Source: Raskinella chloraquaticus (SeqCode)
GTDB lineage: Bacteria > Pseudomonadota > Alphaproteobacteria > Rhizobiales > UBA4765
Length of the DNA: 64,000 nt
Assembly (NCBI GenBank): GCA_002365175.1
Contig: DEZK01000002.1
Location: 62,001 to 126,000 of the forward strand
Reading direction: 5' to 3'
Position 1 is the first letter of the stretch. The number at the start of each line of letters is the position of its first letter. Positions 35,131 through 43,795 of this stretch are shown in pieces. Under the pieces are notes generated by a model. The model was not told the origin of the DNA, did no database searches, and saw only the letters and a list, made by a program, of their open reading frames with translations. The translations under genes and the position numbers were made by a program.

Positions 35131-35745
35131 ATGAAAATCGACGTGCATGAGGGTGATTTGCCTGCGGGATGGCAATCAGGTCCGGTGGTCGCCATCGACA
35201 CCGAGACGCGCGGACTTGATCTGAGACGCGACCGGCTGTGTCTCGTGCAGCTGACAAACGGCAATGGCACGGTCGATCTGGTACGCATCGCCAAGGGGCA
35301 GATTTCGGCTCCGCATCTGAGCCGCATGCTCGCTGACCCGAACGTGGAAAAACTGTTCCATTTCGGGCGTTTTGATATCGCCGTGCTGCTCAATGCCTTC
35401 GGCGTGCTGACGACGCCCGTCTACTGCACCAAAATCGCCTCGCGCCTGGTGCGCACCTATACTGATCGCCACGGCCTCAAGGATCTGGTGCGCGAACTTC
35501 TTGCCCGTGATCTTTCCAAGGAACAGCAATCATCCGATTGGGGGGCGGCGAGTTTAAGCGAGGCGCAACAGCTCTATGCCGCCTCTGATGTATTTCACCT
35601 CCATGAGCTTCGCCAGAAACTTGACGCCATGCTGGAGCGCGAAGGGCGCAGCGAACTTGCCCGGGCCTGTTTTTCGTTCCTGCCGGCGCGCGCGGCGCTC
35701 GATCTGGCTGGCTGGGCGGAGAGCGATATTTTCGCCCATTCCTGA
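35131..35745 (+). CDS. rnd: Ribonuclease D-like 3'-5' exonuclease (short form)
   Basis: A 204-residue DEDD-family exonuclease. Metal-binding residues are seen in AIDTETRGLDL (motif I), HFGRFDIAVLLN (motif II) and LYAASDVFHLHEL (motif III). It consists of the nuclease domain only and lacks the C-terminal HRDC domains of E. coli RNase D (about 375 residues), a short form common in Rhizobiales. RNase D trims tRNA 3' ends, and the gene lies directly after tRNA-Leu. It leads into the lptC-lptA-lptB block. Confidence 0.88.
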   Translation: MKIDVHEGDLPAGWQSGPVVAIDTETRGLDLRRDRLCLVQLTNGNGTVDLVRIAKGQISAPHLSRMLADPNVEKLFHFGRFDIAVLLNAFGVLTTPVYCTKIASRLVRTYTDRHGLKDLVRELLARDLSKEQQSSDWGAASLSEAQQLYAASDVFHLHELRQKLDAMLEREGRSELARACFSFLPARAALDLAGWAESDIFAHS

Positions 35746-35826
35746 TCCGTGCGGCTTGCCGTCAAAAAATCACCTTCTTGCGGCATAGGCAGATGATATG
35801 GATGGATTTCAGGAATTTTCCAGGAC

Positions 35827-36447
35827 ATGAGCGCGATCATTTCAGGCGAACGCTATGCCGCCGCCGCGCGCCACAGCCGGCTGGTGCGCCGCCTGCGCTG
35901 GCTGCTGCCGGCGCTTGTCGGCATCGCCATCATCGCCTTTATCGGCCTTGGTGCCGCCCGCTCATTCCTCGGATCGATTTCGTTTCTTCCCGTCCGTCTT
36001 GACGGATCGACACTCGAGATGGCGCACCCCCATCTGACGGGGTATGATGCCAACCGGCGCCGCTACTCGCTGTCTGCCGAGCGGGCGCGTCAAGATATCG
36101 CCGCACCGAGCAAAATTCAGCTCGATAGACTTGATGCACATATGGAACTTGCCGGAAACAACGAAGTCCGCATCCTTTCCGACAAAGGTTTTTTCGACGG
36201 CGAGGCCAATCGCTTCATTGCGCAGGGAAATGTGCGCGTCAACACGACGCTTGGCTATGAACTTTTTCTCAGGAGCATGACGGTCCTCACTAAAACCTCC
36301 TCCATGGAGTCCGAGGAGCCGGTGGAGGTGCGCAATGGCGACAATCGCATCTTTGCCGACCGCATGCAGGTCCATAGCGGTGGTGAGCGCATCGTCTTTG
36401 ACGGGCGGGTGAAGACCATCTTCCATCTGCCGCCAGAGAGCCCATGA
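35827..36447 (+). CDS. lptC: Lipopolysaccharide export system protein LptC
   Basis: A 206-residue inner-membrane-anchored protein. One membrane helix (about residues 24-46, RLRWLLPALVGIAIIAFIGL) is followed by the periplasmic beta-jellyroll region with RRRYSLSAERARQD and FIAQGNVRVNTTLGYEL. LptC passes lipopolysaccharide from LptB2FG to the LptA bridge. The stop overlaps the lptA ATG (ATGA), supporting joint synthesis. Confidence 0.88.
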   Translation: MSAIISGERYAAAARHSRLVRRLRWLLPALVGIAIIAFIGLGAARSFLGSISFLPVRLDGSTLEMAHPHLTGYDANRRRYSLSAERARQDIAAPSKIQLDRLDAHMELAGNNEVRILSDKGFFDGEANRFIAQGNVRVNTTLGYELFLRSMTVLTKTSSMESEEPVEVRNGDNRIFADRMQVHSGGERIVFDGRVKTIFHLPPESP

Positions 36448-37127
36448 CCGTGACCTTGATTACAGCCTTGCGCCTGCCCTGTTTGAGCGCGCTGATGGCA
36501 GCGGGATTTATGCTCGCTGTGGACGGCGGACCATTGCTTGCCCAACCCAGGCAAGCACCGGCGGCGCCAACATCCAACGCGGTCGGCGGCTCGGGTCCCA
36601 TCACCATCGATGCTGACCGCCTGGAAGTTCTCGACAAGGACAAGCGAGCCGTTTTCAGCGGCAATGTGGTAGCTGCGCGCGGCGATATGACGGTGCGCTC
36701 CTCCACGATGACAGTTTTCTACGATGCCGATCTGACCAGCAACACCTCGACCAGCAGGCCCGCAGCGGCCAATTCAAACCAAAGCGTGCGGCGAATTGAA
36801 ATGACCGGCAAAGTCCTGTTCGTCCAGCGTGACCAGCAGGCAACAGGCGACGCCGCCGTGTACGAACGCGCCAGCGAGACCCTCATCCTGAGCGGTAATG
36901 TTGTCCTGACCCAATGCCAGAACGTGGTCACGGGACCGCGCCTGGTCGTCAACCTGCGGACCAATCAGGCCCAGGTTGAGGGCGCTCCCGGCGCGCGGGT
37001 GCGCAGCATCCTCGTTCCTGGCGATTCGTCCTCGCCCCAAGGGAGTGCGGGGACGGGCTGCGCCCAGCCTGCGGCTCAGCCACCGCAAGGCGCGGCGCCA
37101 CCGCCCGCTGCCAAGCGCAAAAACTGA
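36444..37127 (+). CDS. lptA: Lipopolysaccharide transport periplasmic protein LptA
   Basis: A 227-residue periplasmic protein with an N-terminal signal peptide ending about residue 33 and an OstA-like jellyroll starting with ITIDADRLEVLDKDKRAVFSGN and continuing FSGNVVAARGDMTVRSSTM and LILSGNVVLTQCQNVVTGP. The C-terminus is Pro/Ala/Gln-rich and likely disordered. It forms the periplasmic bridge for lipopolysaccharide and lies between lptC and lptB. Confidence 0.92.
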   Translation: MTVTLITALRLPCLSALMAAGFMLAVDGGPLLAQPRQAPAAPTSNAVGGSGPITIDADRLEVLDKDKRAVFSGNVVAARGDMTVRSSTMTVFYDADLTSNTSTSRPAAANSNQSVRRIEMTGKVLFVQRDQQATGDAAVYERASETLILSGNVVLTQCQNVVTGPRLVVNLRTNQAQVEGAPGARVRSILVPGDSSSPQGSAGTGCAQPAAQPPQGAAPPPAAKRKN

Positions 37128-37199
37128 GCCCCCGGCGGAATCACTCGCATAAATGACGTCATAATGGCGCTGAGCAGATTCTGGTAATCTTGTTGTGGC

Positions 37200-38243
37200 A
37201 TGAAAATTGCGCTCGCCTGCCGGCACGTGGCATGCGATGGAGACATCGTTACGTCCGAGCGTTCAAACAGAACCGTTCAACGACCTCATGAAACCGGGTG
37301 TTCGACAGCAGTGAAGCAGATTTTCGCACGAGTGACGTCGAGCGTTGCCAAGGTCGACCTGTTCGGGCGCCTTGCGAAGGCCAGATTGCGTGCGCCGGCG
37401 ATATTGAAGACAGATAGTGCAGTATCAACTTCCGCCAAGCTGTCGGCAAACCGGGCCGGGCCGGCAGCGCCGCGCCCGACCATCGCCGGCTCATCCAAGC
37501 CGCCAGCCGCCCGAGACGGGCAAAGCTGGCTGGTGGCGGAGGGAGTTGAGAAGAGCTTCAAAAACCGGAAAGTCGTCCAGGGTGCCAGCCTGGCGGTGGG
37601 GCGTGGCGAATCGGTGGGGCTGCTTGGCCCCAATGGCGCCGGCAAGACAACGATCTTCTATATGATCACCGGCCTTATCCCGGCTGATGCCGGCTTCATT
37701 CAGCTCGATGGCCACGATATCACCAAGCTGCCGATGTATCAGCGCGCGCGCCTTGGCATCGGCTATCTGCCGCAGGAAGCCTCGATTTTCCGCGGGTTGA
37801 GCGTCGAGGACAACATCATGGCCGTCCTCGAAGTGGTCGAGCCCAATGCCCGCAAACGCGAAAACGAGCTCAACTCGCTGCTTGAGGAATTCCGCATAAG
37901 TCATCTGCGCAAGAGCCCGTCGCTCGCCCTGTCCGGCGGGGAACGCCGGCGCACGGAAATCGCCCGGGCGCTGGCGACGCGCCCCTCCTTCATGCTGCTT
38001 GATGAGCCGTTTGCCGGGATCGATCCCATCGCTGTCGGTGATATTCAGCTTCTGGTGCGCCATCTCACCACGCGCGGCATCGGCGTGCTGATTACCGACC
38101 ATAATGTGCGCGAGACACTGGGGCTGATCGACCGCGCCTATATCATTCATTCCGGGCGCGTGCTGATGCAGGGCACGCCCGACGAGGTCGTCGCGCACCC
38201 CGATGTCAGGCGCTTCTACCTCGGCGAACAATTCACCATGTAA
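37200..38243 (+). CDS. lptB: Lipopolysaccharide export ABC transporter ATP-binding protein LptB
   Basis: A 347-residue protein whose last about 240 residues are the LptB ATPase: Walker A GPNGAGKTT, LPQEASIFRGLSVEDNIMAVLE (family signature), LSGGERRRTEIARAL, Walker B FMLLDEPFAGIDP, H-loop TDHNVRET. About 105 residues precede the ATPase and are rich in Ala, Ser, Lys and Arg without a clear domain, whereas E. coli LptB has 241 residues. The ATG at 37200 is the only clear start; an internal GTG at about 37311 could give a shorter form. It powers lipopolysaccharide extraction with LptFG. Confidence 0.93.
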   Translation: MKIALACRHVACDGDIVTSERSNRTVQRPHETGCSTAVKQIFARVTSSVAKVDLFGRLAKARLRAPAILKTDSAVSTSAKLSANRAGPAAPRPTIAGSSKPPAARDGQSWLVAEGVEKSFKNRKVVQGASLAVGRGESVGLLGPNGAGKTTIFYMITGLIPADAGFIQLDGHDITKLPMYQRARLGIGYLPQEASIFRGLSVEDNIMAVLEVVEPNARKRENELNSLLEEFRISHLRKSPSLALSGGERRRTEIARALATRPSFMLLDEPFAGIDPIAVGDIQLLVRHLTTRGIGVLITDHNVRETLGLIDRAYIIHSGRVLMQGTPDEVVAHPDVRRFYLGEQFTM

Positions 38244-38277
38244 GCGGCCATCGGCCCAGCAAGGACACGGGTTACAC

Positions 38278-39810
38278 ATGGCACTCGCAGCCAGGTTGGA
38301 AATGAGACAGGGCCAGGCCCTGATCATGACACCGCAGCTGATGCAGGCAATCAAGCTGCTGCAGATGTCGAATGTCGATGTCGTGGCCTATGTCGAGGCC
38401 GAGCTTGAGCGCAACCCGTTGCTGGAACGCGAAGAGGGCACAGGCGACAATGACGGGCCGCTGGAGAGCGCTGGTACGAATGAGGGCGCAGGCAGTGATG
38501 ACGGCCCGCGTGAAGGTGACTGGAGCGAAATCGATCCGACACCCAGCAGCGAGGCAATTGCCGCCCGCCTCGATACGGATCAGGCCAATCTCTACCCGGA
38601 GGCGGAGCCTGCCACGAGGGAGCGCAGCGGCGAGACGCCGGACGGCCTTTCGGCAAGTGCATGGAGCGGGGTTGGCGGATCGGGCGGCGACAGCGATTAT
38701 AATCTTGAATCATTCGTGGCGCGGGAGCGAACGCTGGGTGAACATCTGGCAGAACAGCTCGCCGTCGCCCTCAAGGATCCCGCCGACAAGTTGATTGGTC
38801 AGTACCTCATCGATCTCATCGACGAGGCAGGCTATCTGACTGCCTCGCTTGAGGACGTCGCCGATCGGCTCGGCGCAGCGATGGCGGATATCGAGCGGGT
38901 TCTCAGTCACATCCATCGTTTCGACCCGCCGGGCATCGGCGCCCGCCATTTGCGCGAATGCCTGGCAATCCAGCTGCGCGAGCGCGATCGCCTCGATCCC
39001 CTCATGCAGAAACTTGTCGACAATCTCGACCTGCTCGCACGCCATGATTATGCGGGATTGCGCAAAATATGCGGCGTTGATGACGAAGACCTCGCCGATA
39101 TGGTGGGCGAGATCAAGCGGCTGACCCCCAAGCCAGGTCTTGCGTTCGGCCATACGATCATCGAGCCTGTCGTCCCTGATCTGACGGTGCGCAAGGGACC
39201 GGATGGCGGGTGGATTGTGGAACTCAACAGCGAAAGCCTGCCGCGCGTGCTGCTCAACCAGAGCTATTATGCGCATGTGACCCGCAGCAAGCTCGGCGAC
39301 AAGGACAAGGTGTTTCTGCATGATTGTCTGCAGAATGCCAACTGGCTGGTCAAAAGCCTTGACCAGCGGGCGCGCACGATTCTGAAGGTCGGGATCGAAC
39401 TGGTGCGCCAGCAGGACAGTTTTCTTGCCCATGGCGTCGCCCATCTGCGGCCGCTCAATCTGCGCACAGTCGCCGAAGCCATCGGCATGCACGAATCGAC
39501 CGTTTCGCGCGTCACATCGAACAAATATCTGGGGACGCCGCGCGGCGTCTTTGAACTCAAATACTTCTTCACCTCGTCGATTGCGTCTTCGGAAGGCGGG
39601 GAGGCTCATTCGGCTGAAGCCGTTCGCCATCGCATCAAGCAATTGATCGACGCGGAGCCTGCCAATAGTGTTTTGTCCGATGATACGATTGTCGACGTGC
39701 TCAAGGAGGCCGGGATCGATATCGCCCGGCGAACGGTCGCAAAATACCGGGAATCGATGCGTATCCCCTCAAGCGTCCAGCGCCGCCGCTCCAAGCAGGC
39801 GCCGGCATAG
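38278..39810 (+). CDS. rpoN: RNA polymerase sigma-54 factor
   Basis: A 510-residue sigma factor for nitrogen and related genes. Region I, LEMRQGQALIMTPQLMQAIKLLQ, interacts with activators; an acidic variable region II (about 45-150) follows; the core-binding and DNA-binding regions include GVAHLRPLNLRTVAEAIGMHESTVSRV; the RpoN box is ARRTVAKYRE near the C-terminus. It lies 34 bases after lptB and before hpf and ptsN, the widely conserved rpoN neighbourhood. Confidence 0.97.
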   Translation: MALAARLEMRQGQALIMTPQLMQAIKLLQMSNVDVVAYVEAELERNPLLEREEGTGDNDGPLESAGTNEGAGSDDGPREGDWSEIDPTPSSEAIAARLDTDQANLYPEAEPATRERSGETPDGLSASAWSGVGGSGGDSDYNLESFVARERTLGEHLAEQLAVALKDPADKLIGQYLIDLIDEAGYLTASLEDVADRLGAAMADIERVLSHIHRFDPPGIGARHLRECLAIQLRERDRLDPLMQKLVDNLDLLARHDYAGLRKICGVDDEDLADMVGEIKRLTPKPGLAFGHTIIEPVVPDLTVRKGPDGGWIVELNSESLPRVLLNQSYYAHVTRSKLGDKDKVFLHDCLQNANWLVKSLDQRARTILKVGIELVRQQDSFLAHGVAHLRPLNLRTVAEAIGMHESTVSRVTSNKYLGTPRGVFELKYFFTSSIASSEGGEAHSAEAVRHRIKQLIDAEPANSVLSDDTIVDVLKEAGIDIARRTVAKYRESMRIPSSVQRRRSKQAPA

Positions 39811-39962
39811 GATTGCGCGCCCGTGACCGCCAGCGGGGCTGGCATAATTGACTTGGCCGCAAGCCACGCCTACCTCTTTTATCAGCGTAGAAGTCCAGCG
39901 GTTTTGACTGGCAGTGCCTGTGCCAGCGGACAAACGAACAGGGCCAGGGGTGGAGACAAGCG

Positions 39963-40550
39963 ATGGCGTTTCGCGTTTCTGGAAAAAATATCGATATCGG
40001 CGACGTTCTGCGGACACGGATCACGGAGCGTGTCGCAGAAGTGCTGGAGAAGTATTTCGACGGTACGGCGAGCGGTCATGTGACTGTGAAGCGCGATGGC
40101 TCGTCCTATACGACGGAAGGGGTTCTGCACCTCTCATCGGGCATGACGATCCATGCCGAGGGCGCGGCAATGGACCCTTATCAAAGCGCCGATGCGGCGG
40201 CGATCGTGATCGAGAAACGCCTGCGCCGCTACAAGCATCGCCTCAAGGATCATCATGCCGGGCGAGGTAATGGCGCGGTTGAGGAGGCGATGGCGGCAAG
40301 CTATGTTCTAGCCGCACCGCCGGACGAGGAGGACGAGGCGGCCGAGGGCGCGTATCATCCGGTCATCATCGCTGAATCCGCGACGCAATTGCGCCGTCTG
40401 TCGGTTGGCGAAGCGGTGATGGATCTCGACCTGTCAGGGGCGCCGACGCTGGTCTTCCGCCATGCCGGGCATGGCCGGGTCAACATCGTCTATCGCCGGG
40501 CCGACGGGAACATCGGCTGGGTCGATCCTTCGACAGCCACTGGAAATTGA
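39963..40550 (+). CDS. hpf: Ribosome hibernation promoting factor, long form
   Basis: A 195-residue protein with an N-terminal HPF/YfiA beta-alpha domain (FRVSGKNIDIGDVLRTRITERV) and a C-terminal dimerisation domain with GEAVMDLDLSGAPTLVFRHAGHGRVNIVYRRADGNIGWVDP. Long HPF forms 100S ribosome dimers in stationary phase. It follows rpoN by about 150 bases; in relatives this gene is often sigma-54 or stress controlled. Length and both domains are complete. Confidence 0.95.
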   Translation: MAFRVSGKNIDIGDVLRTRITERVAEVLEKYFDGTASGHVTVKRDGSSYTTEGVLHLSSGMTIHAEGAAMDPYQSADAAAIVIEKRLRRYKHRLKDHHAGRGNGAVEEAMAASYVLAAPPDEEDEAAEGAYHPVIIAESATQLRRLSVGEAVMDLDLSGAPTLVFRHAGHGRVNIVYRRADGNIGWVDPSTATGN

Positions 40551-40712
40551 ACGGACAACCTATCCAGATATGTTAGGTTAGAAAGATCGCTTACCCCTTC
40601 CCTAACGGCAAATAACTGCGGACGCTGAACCAGAATCATTATACGTCGCACCTCTCGATGTCGTCCTCGGTAGCGGGGCCATTCCCACCCCCCTCGTTTC
40701 AATAGGTAAACC

Positions 40713-41177
40713 ATGCGAACGAGTGACCTGCTGAGCGAACACTCTGTTCTTTCCTCGCTCAGGGTAAGCGGCAAGGACCATGCCTTCGAGCAGATCGCCC
40801 GCGCCATCGGCTCGCTGCATGGGCTCGATGCGAAGCGCATCTTCCAGGCCCTTCGCGAGCGCGAGCAGCTCGGGTCAACCGGCGTCGGGGCCGGCATTGC
40901 CATTCCGCATGCGAAACTTCCTTCGCTTGAGCGGATCGTCGGCTTCTTTGCCCGGCTGGAAAAGCCCATCGACTTCGCCGCGCTCGACGAAGAGCCGGTT
41001 GATCTCATGTTCGTGCTGGTGGCACCGGAAGCAGCGGGAGCCGATCATCTGCGGGCGCTGGCGAATGTCGCCCGGTTGCTGCGCGACCCGGTGATGGCGG
41101 AAAAATTACGCGGGACGACCGAGCCAACAGCCCTTTACACGCTGCTTGTTGGCGCAGAGCGCTCGCACGCGGCCTGA
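40713..41177 (+). CDS. ptsN: Nitrogen-regulatory phosphotransferase protein EIIA(Ntr)
   Basis: A 154-residue EIIA domain of the nitrogen PTS, which links carbon/nitrogen state to potassium and other regulation. The phosphorylated histidine lies in GAGIAIPHAKLPSLERI, and REREQLGSTGVG before it is typical. AGG lies close upstream of the ATG. It closes the rpoN-hpf-ptsN block and ends three bases from the convergent osmC-like gene. Confidence 0.95.
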   Translation: MRTSDLLSEHSVLSSLRVSGKDHAFEQIARAIGSLHGLDAKRIFQALREREQLGSTGVGAGIAIPHAKLPSLERIVGFFARLEKPIDFAALDEEPVDLMFVLVAPEAAGADHLRALANVARLLRDPVMAEKLRGTTEPTALYTLLVGAERSHAA

Positions 41178-41180
41178 TGG

Positions 41181-41660
41181 TCAATCCGCGTGCCGGATGA
41201 CCGGACTGACCGTCACCGTAAAATTCACCGAATTGGCCAGAAAGCACGCCGCATGCGCATCTCCATGCAAAGCGCGGGCCTTGTTGATGTCGCCGGCGGC
41301 GGCAATCACCACATCAGGGCGCAGTGTCAATGAGGTGATGCGCCCACCATGCGCGTCATCCTCGATCATCGTGCCTTCGGCCTTGTCGACATAGGAGGTG
41401 ACGATCACCCCCTCGACGGCGCACAGATGCAGGTACCACAGCTTGTGGCAGGCGCTCAGCGAGGCAATGAACAGCTCCTCGGGGTTCCAGCGCGCGCAAT
41501 CACCGCGAAAGCTCGGGTCGGAGGAGCCGGGAATATCGCTTTTTCCAGCCGCCGAAATGACATGGGCGCGCTCATAGGCGCGGTAACCGCTGGTGCCGCT
41601 GCCGGTATTGCCGGTCCAGGTGACCGTCACATGGTAGCGGTGTTGTTTGTGATCGCTCAT
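41181..41660 (-). CDS. OsmC family protein
   Basis: A 159-residue OsmC/Ohr superfamily protein. WNPEELFIASLSACHKLWYLHLC carries the peroxidatic-type Cys pair region; LHGDAHAACFLANSVNF near the C-terminus has the second Cys position. These proteins reduce organic peroxides or are of unknown thiol chemistry. The stop of mmcB overlaps its ATG by four bases, so the two are likely co-expressed on the minus strand. Confidence 0.87.
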   Translation of the reverse strand: MSDHKQHRYHVTVTWTGNTGSGTSGYRAYERAHVISAAGKSDIPGSSDPSFRGDCARWNPEELFIASLSACHKLWYLHLCAVEGVIVTSYVDKAEGTMIEDDAHGGRITSLTLRPDVVIAAAGDINKARALHGDAHAACFLANSVNFTVTVSPVIRHAD

Positions 41661-42169
41661 CCCCTTTCAACCTCTCCTATTCCAGCAAAGCCACCATCCC
41701 AGAGATTATGAAGGCGCTGGGCGGCGATGGTGGCAAAACGCAGCATGACCGCCTTGCGACGAGCCGCTGAAAGGCGCGTCTCGCCTGCTTCGCGCAGAAT
41801 GGCGGCGCCATGTTCGTCAGCAGCGATATAGCCGGGATCGGCGGGAAAGACAGCCATATCCAGCTCACGCGGCGCGGCAAAGAAGAAGCGATCGCAATGG
41901 GCCAGGTAATCCGGCCATTTCTGATCGGAACGCAAATCGGCGAGCGATGATTTGATTTCAACAATCCATATATCGCCAGCGCCGTTCAGCGCCACGATAT
42001 CGGCGCGGCGCCCGTCGGACAGCGGTAATTCGCTCAGGATGGAGAAGCCCAGTGCCCGCAGCAACCGGCCGCTGCCGCGCAGGACACGGCGGGCCTGGGG
42101 CGACAGACGCCCGTCGCGCAGCAACGGATCGCTTGCCGCCGGTTCGTCGAACCCGGCCAGTCCTTCCAT
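41657..42169 (-). CDS. MmcB family DNA repair protein (DUF1052)
   Basis: A 170-residue protein with a PD-(D/E)xK nuclease-like core: RRADIVALNGAGDIWIVEIKSSLADLRSD contains the Asp, Glu-x-Lys spacing, and KWPDYLAHCDRFFFAAP follows. It matches the alphaproteobacterial MmcB family, SOS-induced and linked to ImuABC-type mutagenesis in Caulobacter. No LexA box was recognised upstream. It precedes the OsmC-like gene with a four-base overlap. Confidence 0.85.
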   Translation of the reverse strand: MEGLAGFDEPAASDPLLRDGRLSPQARRVLRGSGRLLRALGFSILSELPLSDGRRADIVALNGAGDIWIVEIKSSLADLRSDQKWPDYLAHCDRFFFAAPRELDMAVFPADPGYIAADEHGAAILREAGETRLSAARRKAVMLRFATIAAQRLHNLWDGGFAGIGEVERG

Positions 42170-42184
42170 CAGCCGTGCTCCCGT

Positions 42185-43615
42185 TCAGCGGAAGAATATG
42201 ATGGTGATAAGAATGAACAGGGGGATCAGAAAACACAACGCCCAGCCGCAATAACCGAAGAACGAGGGCATCTTGACGCCCATATCATCGGCAATCGACT
42301 TGACCATGAAATTGGGCGCATTGCCGATATAGCTGTTGGCACCCATGAAGACGGCTCCGCAGGAAATGGCCGCAAGCGTCAACGCCCCCTCGCCCATCAG
42401 GCGCTGGGCGTCGCCACCGGCAACGTTGAAAAACAGCAGGTAAGTCGGTGCGTTGTCGAGAAAGGATGACAGCCCGCCCGTCAACCAGAAATACATCGCA
42501 TGATTGGGTGTGCCATCGCCATTTGTGACCAGAGCCACCAGGCCGGCGAGCGCTCCCGATTTGCCGGCCTGCAGGATGGCCAGAACCGGCACAATGGTGA
42601 GAAAAATGCCGATGAAAAGCTTCGCCACCTCGGCAATCGGCCCCCAGTTGAAGCCATTGCCCTCGCGCGCCAGCGCCGGCGTCAGTTTCAGCGAAACAAA
42701 GGCGATGAGCAGCAAGAGGACATCTCGGGTGAGGTCCTGAAGCTGCAATGTGTTGTGAAACACCTCGACGCTGACACCAGGCTTCCAGCCGGCGCAGGTG
42801 ATGAGAACGGCGATGATGGCCGCCAGCAGCAGGAGATTGACCTGGCCAAAAAGCCGGATGCCCGGGTGGGTATCGGGGGGCGGATCGCGCATGACGGGCG
42901 CGGAGCGGTCGCTCGCCACAAAATAGCTGTCAAGCGCGAAAAACACCACGAGCAGGATGACAGCGGCCGTCAACATCTCGGAAAAGAGATGGGTGGTGGT
43001 CCAGAAGAAATCGACGCCCTTGAGGAAGCCCAGGAACAGCGGAGGATCGCCCAGCGGCGTCAGGGATCCGCCGATGTTCGATACCAGGAAGATGAAAAAG
43101 ACGACGACGTGGACGTTGTGCTGGCGGGCGTCGTTGGCGCGGATGAGGGGGCGGATGAGAATCATGGAGGCACCGGTGGTGCCAACCAGGCTCGCCAGCA
43201 CGGTTCCCAAAGCCAGGATCGCAGTATTCATCAGCGGAGAGCCATGAATGTTGCCCGAGATGAAAATGCCGCCCGCCACCGTGTAGAGGGCAAAAAGCAG
43301 AATGATGAACGGGATGTATTCGAGAAGCAGCGTGTGCAGAACCGCGTAGAGCGCGGGAGAAAACCCTGCCAGCGCGAGATAGGGTATGACAAAGCAACCC
43401 GCCCAGAAGAGCGCGACCTTGCCGAAATGATGATGCCAGAATCCCGGCGTGAGAAGCGGGCCAAGCGCAATCGACAGCAGGATACCGGCAAAGGGCAGCG
43501 CCCAGATCAACGACAATCTGCTCCCGTCGACAGCAAGTGCGGCGTCGGCGCCAAAGGCCGTCGCCGGAAACAGGCCGAGGGCAAGTGCGATCAGCGTCTT
43601 TGTCAGGCAGGGCAT
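42185..43615 (-). CDS. Sodium:proton antiporter NhaD-type (citrate/ArsB transporter superfamily)
   Basis: A 476-residue membrane protein with an apparent signal-like first segment (ending about residue 22) and 11 or more membrane helices. SNIGGSLTPLGDPPLFLGFLKGVDFFW and LVGTTGASMILIRPLIRAN, SSFLDNAPTYLLFFNVAGG and MGANSYIGNAPNFMVKSIAD are motifs of NhaD-type Na+/H+ antiporters. The ATG at 43615 is chosen because GGAG lies six bases upstream; an ATG six bases earlier abuts the GGAG. Ion specificity is inferred from family. Divergent from the acyl-CoA ligase. Confidence 0.88.
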   Translation of the reverse strand: MPCLTKTLIALALGLFPATAFGADAALAVDGSRLSLIWALPFAGILLSIALGPLLTPGFWHHHFGKVALFWAGCFVIPYLALAGFSPALYAVLHTLLLEYIPFIILLFALYTVAGGIFISGNIHGSPLMNTAILALGTVLASLVGTTGASMILIRPLIRANDARQHNVHVVVFFIFLVSNIGGSLTPLGDPPLFLGFLKGVDFFWTTTHLFSEMLTAAVILLVVFFALDSYFVASDRSAPVMRDPPPDTHPGIRLFGQVNLLLLAAIIAVLITCAGWKPGVSVEVFHNTLQLQDLTRDVLLLLIAFVSLKLTPALAREGNGFNWGPIAEVAKLFIGIFLTIVPVLAILQAGKSGALAGLVALVTNGDGTPNHAMYFWLTGGLSSFLDNAPTYLLFFNVAGGDAQRLMGEGALTLAAISCGAVFMGANSYIGNAPNFMVKSIADDMGVKMPSFFGYCGWALCFLIPLFILITIIFFR

Positions 43616-43795
43616 CGACATCTCCGGTTCACAGCGTGCGTTGGCAGCGCCCCGGCGGATGATGCACGGACGATTTGCACGAGGAAAGAGGCCTTATCGG
43701 TATTTCCGCTGCTGGCAAAAGATAAATTGCCTCTTCCCGCCGCTGCCATCTCGGCTTAGCCTTGTCGCACAAGAATGAAAAAGGGGAGGCACACG

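Noticed and set aside
42500..43759. A 419-codon plus-strand frame opposite the NhaD-type gene
   Set aside because: Extremely charged, repeat-free composition typical of the reverse complement of a membrane protein gene; NhaD motifs on the minus strand are clear.
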